Shown: positions 54,152 to 64,000 of the stretch, piece by piece
Numbering within the stretch: position 1 is the first letter of the stretch
How the letters are laid out: each line of letters begins with the position of its first letter
Assembly: GCA_003184365.1 (NCBI GenBank)
Contig: NKYR01000013.1
Span: 124,001-188,000, forward strand
Length of the DNA stretch: 64,000 bases
Direction: 5' to 3'
Source of the DNA: Evernia prunastri
Taxonomy: Eukaryota; Ascomycota; Lecanoromycetes; Lecanorales; Parmeliaceae
The notes under the pieces: model-generated
Told to the model about the DNA's origin: nothing
Seen by the model: the letters and a program-made list of their open reading frames with translations, nothing else
The model's database searches: none
Position numbers and translations under genes: made by a program

Positions 54152-56652
54152 TCATTCCATCGTGCAAACCCTGTCACCAAGCCTGATCCTAGCCTGTTGT
54201 CCTCTCTTCCTTACAGTCAGCGCAGTGTGCATCCCAAAGAAAACCTTCCCATCCTTTCTCCTCGTCTTGGCTAGCGTAACAAATGGCTCTTCATTCTTCT
54301 CCGCACTATGCTGATCTATGCATACCATCTGGCACCTGCGACAGCCTCCCAAAACATCCAGGGTGACATCATCACCTATGCGTAGAGAGCGCCATTCATC
54401 CTCGACATACGGCTCTTCAGAGCCAGGGCTAGAAGCGGGGTCTTCAGCAACGATAATGTTAGCACGGAAGACCGAGGCATGAGCAGCTTTGCCGCCTTTC
54501 GATTTGATCTGTTCGTTGAGCCGGTTGAGGCTGGAGCGGGAGATTGTGAGGATAGGGCTCTCGTTCGATAGTAAGATTGGTCTCTGCGTGATTTCGAGCG
54601 GTTGAGAGGGCGTTCTATCATAGCCAGGAGCGTTCAGGTGCGCTTTCGAGTGTCTTGTTGAAAGGCCTGGCACAGCAGCTGGAAATCTTGCTAAAGTACA
54701 AGGTCCCCCGACCAGGGTAGTGAAAAACTCAGCAATCTGTTTCGAAGCGTAGGTGTGTGCGAGGATGTTCTCGCCGCAGACTTTCGAATTCGGCATCGGA
54801 CATTTAAAATCATACTCTTGAAATACGCCAGGGTCGGCAGAAAGAGGGACCGAAATCTCGTTGGGTGTAGCGGGAGGTATTGGTCCATGATAATGCACAC
54901 GTAGAAGTCCCTCTTCTAGATCAAGACTCGGTCTGAGTAGTGCCATCTTAGGGAACTTCTTCTGGCTTAACGCTGTTCGAGTGCCTTGATGGACTAAACA
55001 CCATTCCCTATCCCAAGCCAATCCCTCCGCCCTGACGTCCCACGGAATGCCCGCTGGTACTGTCCAGCCTCCGCAGCTTTTGATTGGATAGATAGTAAGA
55101 GTCTCAACGTGTCGATCACGCCCGGGAATCAAAGACGCCTCGACTGGTCGTGACAGTTCTGTGTGATCGACGAAGAACTCTTCGACAAACCTGATGAAAG
55201 TCTTCACGTCCTGCATGTTGCTCATAGCACCAAGGCTGACCCTGAGCATCCCCGTCGGCTTTCCACCGATGGTATCAGCCTCACTACCGCAGCGATGGCC
55301 GGCAGAAAAGTTGCGCTTCATCTCCCAAGGTGCCAGATCTAGCGCAGAAGCGATTCCTCCGGGGTTACAGAGACCTCCGCTTCTGAGCTGTATATTGCGA
55401 ATGTTTGCAAGCTTCTCAACTTCCGCGTTGCTGACCCACTCGCCCTTCCGGGTACGAAGGTTGAAAGCTATGATGGGACCCTGAGTCCTGCTGTCTCCAT
55501 AGGACGATGAAGGGTCTCGGTATATATGGCAGATCTTTGAGCCATTGTGATGCTGTAGAGCAGCGAGCTTGTTGTAGAGTTGTTCGGCTAGAAATCCAGC
55601 ATGTAATGCAACACACTCGAGAGATCCGAACAGCCGTTCATGAATGCTCAAAGCGCTGTCGAGAGCAATGATGCTGTGTACCGGCAGGGTACCATCCTCC
55701 AGTTGCTCATGCAGACAGCTATTCTTCTGTATATGCCAATTCTCTTTCCCACACAGTACCATATCCACCGTACCGCCACCAAAATAGCTTCTTCGTTGCA
55801 GCACTGAGGCAGATTCGTTCCGCACGATCAGCCCTCCTAGATCTGGAAAGCCGAAGATCTTGTAAAAGCTTAGCACTGTAAAATCGGGTGCTGTGCAAGC
55901 ATTGCTGAGATCAAGCGGAAAGGTTGAGACAAGAGCAGCAGCGTCGAGAAGGCTATAGACATGGGTTCCATGCTTGGACGACCTGAGCTGGCTAGTCCAA
56001 GATAGTGGCAACCGTCGTCCGTCCATATTCGATTGAGCAGGGTAGGCGAATAGGCCTAGGCTTTTATCTCCAGGCGATATATTGCATCCTTCATCCAGCC
56101 ATTCCTCAACCTCCTTATCAGACCCAAAGCAGCGGTGTCTATCCTTTGCGGCCTCCCGGATACCAACCAAGCTCGTGTGAGCATCCTTGTGATATCCATA
56201 CCAGAAACCATCCTTGTGCTCTCGAAACCCTTCCATAACCAACTTGATTCCCGCTGTAGCATTTGCAACAAAGACGAGGTCGAAAAGGTCTGGATCTGCG
56301 TTGAAGAACTGTAGCACCCGCAGTCGTACATCTTCTATACGATGAGTCGATAGCTGAGAGGAGGATGAAGCGGAGTGAGGGTTTCCGAGTAGGCTTGACA
56401 TCATGTCTTTGGAGAACTCATCTATACAAGATTTGGCGTACAGCGTTGTGCCTGCGTGGTCGAGATAAGTCGCTCCTGCATGATACGTGAGTCTCTCGCT
56501 CCCAGTGCCTGAGCCTCTGCACGCCTACCCTGAAGCATAGGAAATTCCTTTTCTCTGATAGCATCGATCTCACTACTGTATCCGGCCATACTAATAGCTT
56601 TCGGCTTTGGTTGTTTGCCCTTAGGCTCATTGCTTGGCTTCATGGTGGCCAT
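54152..56652 (-). CDS. hxB: Molybdenum cofactor sulfurase (hxB/MOCOS)
   Basis: Transfers sulfur from L-cysteine to the molybdenum cofactor of xanthine dehydrogenase and aldehyde oxidase; Aspergillus hxB is required for purine use. Exons 56529-56652 and 54152-56475 join as PMLQ-GATYLDHAGTTLY, 815 residues. The N-terminal NifS-like PLP domain (residues about 40-480) shows YLDHAGTTLY, GNPHS, FVANATAGIK, PLP lysine in VLSFYKIFGFPDLGGLIVR, and SGGLCNPGG with the persulfide cysteine. The C-terminal MOSC domain (about 530-815) has IYPIKSCGGWTVP, LLSNESPILTISRSSLN, FRANIIV and GCRRCQMVCID. All expected landmarks are present, so it is probably functional. In-frame ATGs at 56652 and 56643 are both possible starts. 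It lies downstream of, and in the same direction as, a Zn2Cys6 regulator gene. Confidence 0.94.
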
Positions 56653-57422
56653 CTCGGCTTGTCTCGCTCTTTGAAGGAGTACAACAGACAGTATTCGTGC
56701 ATTTGTACAGATGGCTACTTGCAGACTATATTTGACTTCGTTTGGTTGAAGCGGGGAAACGCCGCCGAAATTTGTACAAGGGGAAGGCGGAGAAGCCCGA
56801 CGAGGATTGCTTTTGATAGCGGAAATGCCAAGACACCCGCGATGTTGAGCTTTCCCAATTTCAAGCTCCGCGTTTCACAATGAATAACATCTATATTGGG
56901 TTGCACGTAGATTGGGACAGGTCATATATTTTTGAATGTTTTTGGGCCCGAGGGACTTCCTATGGAATATCGAGAACATCCACACCATCATACAGACCTT
57001 TGCATGCTTCCATTGTCGCTTTCTCATCACGGAGAACCGAAAAGGCTTGCCCAGCTTGACCATTGATCCAGAGCAGCCATAATCTATACCACCAGGAGGG
57101 AGCAATACTCAACCTCCGGGGGTGCCCAGAATCACCAATCCTATCCATCTGGCATGGAGCAGTCCACCGAACGCATTGCATGACCATAGCCACCAAGCTC
57201 CGACAAAAGAAAATTGGGGGTATCGTTTCTAAAATGACCAGCCAGGCTCTCAATGGAATCCTTCCTGCATCCTTGATCCCAGCCCGCCCATGCATTGTCT
57301 CATAAATCAACCTTCGCTTGTCCTCACTTTGCAGGGACTATCGAAAGACAGACCGGGATGCGCAGTTCATTATTGGGGAATATGACTCCCTGCAGACAGA
57401 GTTCACCATCAAGGTTTCTCCA
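56653..57422. other. Promoter region of the sulfurase gene
   Basis: 770 bp between the sulfurase start and the stop of the upstream regulator gene. Short frames are present on both strands without family features. Confidence 0.5.
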
Positions 57423-59460
57423 TCATATTAACAGGTAGTCCCAGCCCTTCTGCTGCATCACGTCCCGCCAGTGAACGTTCTGTCCTTCTCCTGCATCGTC
57501 CGCTTGGCGCCATACTTCCTGAAGTAGGCGCACCATTCGACCGAAGCTTCCAAACTCTGCTTGCTCACCTAGGCTTGCAAGCCGGTCCGTAAAGGCGTAG
57601 CGAAATGATGAACTGGGAGTGCTCATGGACCCACCGATCAAGAGCGGCCAAACGAGAGAGCGATCGAACCCATCGGGTCCAGTGGGAATAAAATCAAGTA
57701 CCCCTGTTAATCTAGCCACGAGACTTTGCATGGAATCGTTGTTTCTTGAAGATTCGGGTACCAAAGAACAGACGTAAATGCGCGCGGCAAGTAGGTACAT
57801 TGCGGTAATGTTCTTTGAGAGTTGCTTCGGACGGATGGCCCCGGTTTGTGTGGAGGCGTGCTCAAACTCCGCACGTCCTGATTCGGAAAGTTCTATGGTA
57901 TCCAGAAAATTTCCAAGAGAGGCGACGAGCGAGCAGATTTGGAAGTGATCAATTTGGCCAACCTTTTTCAACGAGTCCAGACAAGCAATCTCTGAGATTA
58001 TGTACATAACCTTGTCCTCGCAGCCCATGAGCTCGGACAGACCGGAGGAAAGATTTGCCTCATTTCTTTCGCGATAGGTGGCTGCAAATTGAGGGCATTT
58101 TCCTAGCATAGTGGCGCCGAGAATGTCGATCCACGAGGTGAGAGTCATGTTGAATGGAGGACGCGGAATTTCTCCGTTGATCGGTCCAATATTGTGCTGC
58201 AAATGGAGTCGCTTCACACAATCAGAAGCTGCCTGGAAATGTTGGTGCCATGGTATATCAGCTAAATCATCCCCTGGTCTACCAACAGTGCATGGGAAAA
58301 ACATCATGCCCAAACTTGCTTCCAGGATCTGCTCGTGATCAGTGTCAGTATTATGAGCGCATGCCTCGCATATCTCGTAGATGGAAGCGCCGCGGTGTCT
58401 CATGATATCGAGTTCAAGTTGCTCCTGTTGTACTCGCTGAGTGGACTTGAGATGGCTTGCAGAAATGCTCAAAGCGCAATGCAGGTAGGCCTTGTTCGAC
58501 TCAAGAGCACGCAATATAATATCCGATCTTGCTGAGCTATGCTGATTGACCTCATGAATTGGGAAAATGAGCCTCAGGACGTTTTCGATAAAGTGTTCCA
58601 GCAGATGTCTGTCGCAATCCTCAACGTCGATCCGCACTGGCTGCGAAACATGCGGCGTCTCGTAGCCAAAGTCAAAATCCAATGACTCCTCAGCTCCAAA
58701 AATATTTTCATTGCCGTATATCTCATCATGTACCCAGGCATGCTCTTCCGGAAAAGGTGTCATACCGGCTGTGACTGGCGGTGGATGATATGTGCTGAAG
58801 CTTGACGTCGAAGAGTCTTTCCGCGTTGGAACGTCGTTGACGTACATTTGGCTCTCAGTCTTGATGTCAACTTCGTATGGCGGTGGGAGGAAGCCTTGAT
58901 AATGTGGATTCGGGTCGTAGGGAGGGGAGAGGACGTTGTTGTACATGTCGAATTGATCGTGGATTGGCTGCTGACTGAAATCAAATCCCGGGGAGTAAGG
59001 AGAGCCGACGGACGGGGCGCGCGTGTGGGGGTTTCCTGAGTAGCTCGCTGAGGTTGGCAGGGAATATGATAATCCTGGAGGAGTATCCGCACCCATGGAG
59101 ACATGCGCAGCTTTCTCCGACACCTTGGTCCGCTTGATGACCGACTTGATGTGCTCCTTCTGCTTCTTCCGCAGGGTGTTGTCATTCCACCATAGTGGTC
59201 GCTTGTATTCGCATTGGAGACCTAAATTCCTGCAAGCTTTGCAACAATTCTGGCCTTCGTCGCACTTCTTCCTTCGCAGACGGCATGTGTAGCATCCTAA
59301 TTCCGAGATTAGCGGATCGAGTGGAAGGCAGATAATGCGAGCTCATACCTGAACGGGATCTCCGATGCATCTTGCTGGCTACATTGCTCTTGGCCGCTGG
59401 CTGCTTGGGCGCAACCATCTGCGCAGACTTGGCTGTCTGCCCCGCTGCTTTTGGTGACAT
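57423..59460 (-). CDS. Zn2Cys6 transcription factor with fungal-specific TF domain
   Basis: Exons 59349-59460 and 57423-59296 join as RRSRS-GCYTCRLRRKKC, 661 residues. ATG at 59460 gives MSPKAAGQTAKSAQ; no good ATG lies upstream in frame. The binuclear zinc cluster occupies residues about 38-66: C-x2-C-x6-C-x6-C-x2-C-x6-C (GCYTCRLRRKKC, CKACRNLGLQC). A basic segment follows (EYKRPLWWNDNTLRKKQKEH), then a Pro/Ser/Tyr-rich region. The helical C-terminal region from about residue 225 (DRHLLEHFIENVLRLIFPIH to WRDVMQQKGWDYLL) is typical of the Fungal_trans_2 type (PF11951, by resemblance). It should bind CGG-containing sites in the nucleus. Targets are unknown; control of the adjacent sulfurase gene is only a possibility from position. 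Confidence 0.9.
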
Positions 59461-62400
59461 TGGCAATCGTCTCGTCAAGAGATATGATGTTGTAATGAGC
59501 AGTCAAGATATTATGGATACAGGTGCAGATGTGAATGGAGGACTCGAGTCAACAGGCGCAATGCAAGACCGGTATGCTATTGGCAGTAATTGGTATTAGA
59601 GAGTAGGAGCCTGACCAGCTGGCTCCAACGTGGGATGATGATGGGGATGTTAGAATGGGAGAACAATAGTTCCACGGTCTGCCGCAAGAGTCCTTGAAGT
59701 GAAGACAGGGACATGATGGAATATATGTAGACATATTAATAGGGAAAAGGCTTTCAGGGTCGAACGGCCGTGTTCTAAAAATGAATCAATGTGCTTCTGG
59801 ATGAGGCCCCACGATAGTTCGATGCCTCCTAACCAAAGTACCGGCCAGAGATAGTGAGGCTAGCACCATAGCTCATGGAGGATGGGGGGGAGCTTGGCCA
59901 CCGATTGGCATAATGCAGTTAAATTGGCAGACAACGCTAAGCACCTTAAACAGCTCCTCAGAAGAAAAGAGGGGTAATTTGCTATTTTTGTGACTTTGTT
60001 TCTTTCCAAGCGCCCAAAGCTCCTAAGATCCTGGTCAAACAATGACAATAAAGCTCCATCTCCGGTTAAAGTGATGCATATCGTACCCTTAGCTTCATTT
60101 CCCGCAGCGGAGCGGGTCGAGCGAAGCTTTTCCAAAATATCAGACTTATCGATTTGCCTGCATGCCCTCGCCAAGAAGTCCTAATAGTCCTAAAGGTCCT
60201 AAAAGTCCTGAAGCTACTGCATGTGATTCAAAAATCGTCACATTCATTCCGCTGCTTCCCCGTATGCGCCTCATGAAGAGCAAGGTAAAGCATCTTACTC
60301 TTTTGGTCTAACAATCCTGCAAGTTTGGCTGCAGACGAAGATTTGCTCGATGCAAGTTTTCACTAGTCCTTTACCTTTCAGACAGCAAAGCATGCCCTGC
60401 AAGAACCAGAATCGCTCGACTTGAACCAGAGCGCGGACGCCATGTTTTCCCAAGCTGCGACGGCCAGACTGGCAAATTATTGCCAGATCACGAGATAGAG
60501 CATCGGCCAACCATGCACATATGCACATGCACGATACTGGCGACGCTACTCGATTTGAAGGTAAAAGCACGGTGAATCCTTCATTCTTGGCATCACGACA
60601 GGCCAGGAGACGTTGAAATTCTTAGCACTGACACTAAGAAACGTGCCGCTCCAGCGCCAAAATGAAAGCTTGAGAAGTGAAAAGGTGGAAGAATGTTGGT
60701 GCGGAGAAGGAGAGCATCGTGATAGGTCAGACATAGCAGAAAATTAGGCTGACTTGATGTTTCCATCTCCCAGGCAATCAAGTCAAAACGGCAGTATTTG
60801 CTAAGAATAAATCACACCTAATAGCTGCATCGCGGAAAAGTAGGCAGGATCTGCAGAAAAAAACCATCCTTCTTGAGCTCATTATACTTCATCTCCCACG
60901 CTAGCACAACGGTCCCCTGTGCTGACAACGGCGCACCTTTGCGCTGGGTCAAAATGTTAATGGCTGACAGGCAAAAGATCGTCGGCGAATTGAAGGAGTA
61001 TCTGTGACAAATGTCTGTTATCATCATGTGCCTCTTCGCAAAGTTCCGAGGACCTTCAATCAATAATAACTGTCAGTGTATTCTACGCAGTGACGCACTG
61101 CTACTTGTGGAAGGCTGTTCCTTGGTCGATTTTTAGCGAGCTTTTAGGACCATGACTTTGTTGATATCTAATCAATCGCAGGGCACCTGTAGGAGCACTC
61201 AGCATGGAAAGACGTTTTTTATGATACAGCTCAGGTGATAATGATGCCGAGAATCTCCGCTCCACTCGAAGAGGAAGCCGCACACGAGACATCTTGCACA
61301 TGTCTCGATAATCTGAGTCAAATGGCACAGACATCTTCGTGTTAATGGCGGTCAAGGCTTTTGATTGACCGAGTAGCTATCATAGTGAGGATCCCAAATT
61401 GATCGCCCGCATGAGATTCTGGTCATGTGAGTAGATACCATGGATTGGTGGGCTGGTATTGGAGCAGAGAGGACGGGAGAGGACGGGAGAGGACGGGAGA
61501 GGACGGGAGAGGACGAGAGAGGACATGATGGGATCCAATGAGAGCCTTGGTAAGGTGGGTAGGGATGGAGTGTCCGAATACGGTGGAAAGTGTGCGTGAT
61601 TCGTATCGTGCCGAGAACATGGAATAAAGAGCATGCACGCCATCAATATCACCATCCACTATGGCACCATCCTGCAAATGCGGGGACAAAGATGTGGAAG
61701 AAATGTGGACAATGCGCAGCCAGAGTGAGTCATCCTCTTCTACCTGCGTAGGTTTGGGTACCGTAGATTAGATTTTCCCTCTTGCCGAGACATTATGAGT
61801 CCGGCCTGGGGGTGGCAGGGAAATGACGTCTGTATACCGAGGTATCTTGACTCTGCGACGACCTTTTCTTGAAGGAAAGAAATAGTAACCTACACCTACC
61901 ATTTCCTTTCCTTTCCTTTCCTTTCCCGTCGCGAGCCGAGCCTGTACTCCAAAGTCTCGTCAATAATAAGAAGGCACTGTAATAAGTACGAGTAGGTACC
62001 TACTCGACGCTCAAGCTTAAAGTCTGCTCATGATTGGCTCGATTGTAGCAACTGCAGTCAATGACTAGTACGGGGTTCTTCTCTTCTTCCTGGCGGTTAC
62101 CTGAGTATTTGGTTGGATTTGGTGATGTGGCTAGCGGAACATGGCCTATCATTGGTGGAATCCAATGTGGCTCGAAATTTAAGCTTCGAGCTTCCTGCAG
62201 CTCCATGTCCCTCTTCACACCTTTCAACGCTCAACGGTACAGTCTGCCAGACTGGCGCACAACACAAAGAACGAATGATAGCGCCCTTGGACGTTGATCC
62301 GACATGATGGCTTGACGACGTTGCTCGCTAGTACCAAGGTAAGAAGAACTGTGAAACCGAGACCCTTTTCACACTACCTGTACTATGTACTTCCAACCGG

Positions 62401-62649
62401 GGAGAAGGGAAGGGGGGGGGGAGCTTTCCTATAACCACGTCCAAGCGCCCATTTCCCAAGGGACTTCTCTTTTCTTGCCTTTCCTCCCTTTCGTCATACT
62501 TTCACTTTCGCTGCTGTGCTATAGTAATCTGTGAGGGATGAATGATTTATCCCATATTCATCGTCGTCTGCATACATACATACACCCACTAGCACTGCAG
62601 TCTCCATAAAGCACCCTGTCGAAAATTGTACCAAGCGAGTGTTCGCGCG
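59461..62649. other. Long gene-free region with simple repeats
   Basis: 3.2 kb upstream of two divergent genes. Contains a gtcctaaag-type short repeat at about 60178-60210, the minisatellite listed separately, a (tttcc)n run at about 61900-61926 and a poly-G at about 62407. Short frames lack family features; no tRNA was recognised. Confidence 0.5.
61471..61520. repeat. 10-bp minisatellite, five units
   Basis: Four perfect copies of ggacgggaga followed by one ggacgagaga, with a partial flanking unit. It is purine-only on this strand and likely to vary in copy number. Confidence 0.9.
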
Positions 62650-64000
62650 ATGGTAAGTCGATTACTGCAAACGTTGCTCAATCAGCGGTCTCTAAACATA
62701 TCAGGCGTTCATGCCAATGGCGCACCAAGGGGGGTTTGAAATGTTTCAAAAGCATAAATTGCAATCGGTGTTCGTCCAGCCAACAACACCAAGGCCACTA
62801 TCTCAGGCCACGGAGATGTATGATACGGAATTCGAGGAGGATCTAAGTGATTTCGAAGAATACTCTGGCCGCAGGAGCGAGGAATCCGTGGGTATCCGAG
62901 GCCAATTCTGTGCTCCATGTCTAACGCATTCGTAGTTTGGCAACCGAAGCAACACAACAGTGTCTACTTTTGAAGAAATACAAACGCCAGCCTTGAATGA
63001 TTTCAAAGGATTCAATTTTCAAGTACAGCTACAGCAAGAGAAAAATGGGCCGACAAAGCCTGTCGAGGGACCTGTCGGACCACATCTATTTCGTATATCG
63101 CAAGACTCAACCAGAACACAGGAACATGAAATCTATCTGGATTGGTCTCCTGTATCGCCGCAAGACTTCACTACAGCCCCTAAACATATACCAACGACGG
63201 AAAGGCGACAGCAAGTCGAGGAGGTTCCTGAGAACAGTGTGCCCTTGCAAGCGTGGACTCCCCATCAGGTTGCAGGTTGGATGACGGCTACCGGACTTGA
63301 AACCTCACTAGTGCAAAAATTCCGCATGCATGATATCTCCGGCGCAATACTCAAAGATCTACAGTTTGGAGATCTCAAAGAGCTTGGAATTGTCTCCTTT
63401 GGCCAGCGCCATCAATTGTGGGATGCTATACGGAATCTCAGAGGCGGTCTAAGCGTGCCGGCAACTCCAGCAGATGACTCCTGTCATTCATCTACATCGC
63501 CCAATGTGTCCGTAGCGCCGCAACAACTCATTCGACAACATCGTGCAGATGATTGCTCGAACCCTTCAAGCCCAGATGATGACAAGGCCAAGTCACCAAC
63601 GGTAGGACGAAGGCGAGCTCGAAGGGCGGTACGACCCGATGATGTCATTTCTCCTGGAGAATCGGCGTCGATTGTGGCCATTGAGCAACTCCTCCCCGAG
63701 CCGCATCATTGTTCGAAGGGCGAGAAATGTGCAAAGTATAAGAAATACCAGCGCAAGATGGCCAGGTTTGCGAAAGAATTCCCTATGGAATTGGAGCAGT
63801 ACCGGGATGCCAATGCTGCTCCTAGTGAAGTCAACGTGCGGCCAATCTCTGAGGCAGTTCCTTCCGTCGTTGCATCCTCGGACGTCTTGGGACCGGGACG
63901 CTTGCCTGCTCTTCGCCTCGACGAGGGTCTCCTGCGCGTTGTCCAGACCCGCGATCCTCAGGAGAATGTCAGGCAATTCCTCAGCTTCCAACACCTTCAC
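62650..64000 (+). CDS. SAM-domain protein, runs off right edge
   Basis: Exon 1 contributes only the ATG (62650-62652), followed at once by GTAAGT; exon 2 is 62705-62887 and exon 3 starts at 62936 and stays open to the window end, so at least 417 residues. The first residues are MAFMPMAHQGGFEM. A short acidic segment (DTEFEEDLSDFEEY) follows. At about residues 165-232 is a sterile alpha motif: WTPHQVAGWMTATGLETSL, DISGAILKDLQFGDLKELGI, FGQRHQLWDAIRNLRGG. Later comes a small Cys/His-containing basic block (HHCSKGEKCAKYKKYQRKM). SAM domains mediate protein or RNA contacts in signalling and polarity proteins. The C-terminal part is missing, so the full architecture is unknown. Confidence 0.8.

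Noticed and set aside
60178..60210. Short gtcctaaag-type repeats near a weakly hAT-like frame
   Set aside because: Too short and imperfect for an element terminus; the nearby frame lacks transposase signatures.
1..64000. tRNA genes, rRNA, CRISPR arrays, prokaryotic operon signals
   Set aside because: Visual search for T-arm consensus on both strands found only matches inside coding exons; the DNA is eukaryotic, so CRISPR arrays and operons are not expected and none was seen.

Overview
The window is nuclear DNA of a filamentous ascomycete (Pezizomycotina). Short introns of about 47-86 nt with clear donor, branch-point and acceptor signals split most genes, and the gene set is fungal: Zn2Cys6 regulator, GPI10, ornithine aminotransferase, hxB-type molybdenum cofactor sulfurase, a Yor1-like ABC transporter, an Izh/PAQR receptor and secreted or GPI-anchored proteins. 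Three related introns of about 150 nt look like introner-like elements. These are best known from Dothideomycetes, so that class is my best guess, not a proof.

Layout. 1-9.3 kb is a degenerate region. It holds a STAND/NACHT gene fragment at the left edge and a second STAND-like gene (minus strand) that is frameshifted, 5'-truncated and split by a tyrosine-recombinase (YR) retrotransposon at 1673-7083. The element has split direct repeats (A1 ... B1-A2-B2) and ten in-frame stops of RIP type. 9.3-15 kb carries a secreted HExxH metalloprotease-like gene, a large disordered Cys-pair protein and a GPI-anchored Ala/Pro/Gly-rich wall protein. 15.9-25.7 kb holds ornithine aminotransferase and GPI10 (divergent pair), then a full-length ABC transporter frame broken by a single TAG. 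25.9-26.4 kb is a MITE with TA flanks. 27.3-29.3 kb is an SGNH/GDSL esterase. 31-37 kb has a small membrane protein, a dienelactone hydrolase and a large secreted protein. 38-46 kb has an Erg26/3beta-HSD-like dehydrogenase with a GC-AG intron, THOC5, an Izh/PAQR protein and a hypothetical protein. 48.7-59.5 kb has a Ser/Pro-rich nuclear protein, a seven-exon secreted two-repeat protein containing two introner-like introns, the molybdenum cofactor sulfurase and a Zn2Cys6 regulator. A SAM-domain protein runs off the right edge.

The genes are mostly independent housekeeping or secreted functions, with no biosynthetic cluster. The most notable signals are the introner family shared between two unrelated secreted-protein genes 24 kb apart, the complete YR element whose removal restores the host reading frame, the single TAG in the transporter, and two sequence-gap joins flanked by duplicated sequence that look like assembly artefacts. 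Exon coordinates were derived by hand from splice signals, frame continuity and family motifs; for most multi-exon genes the exon phases add up exactly.
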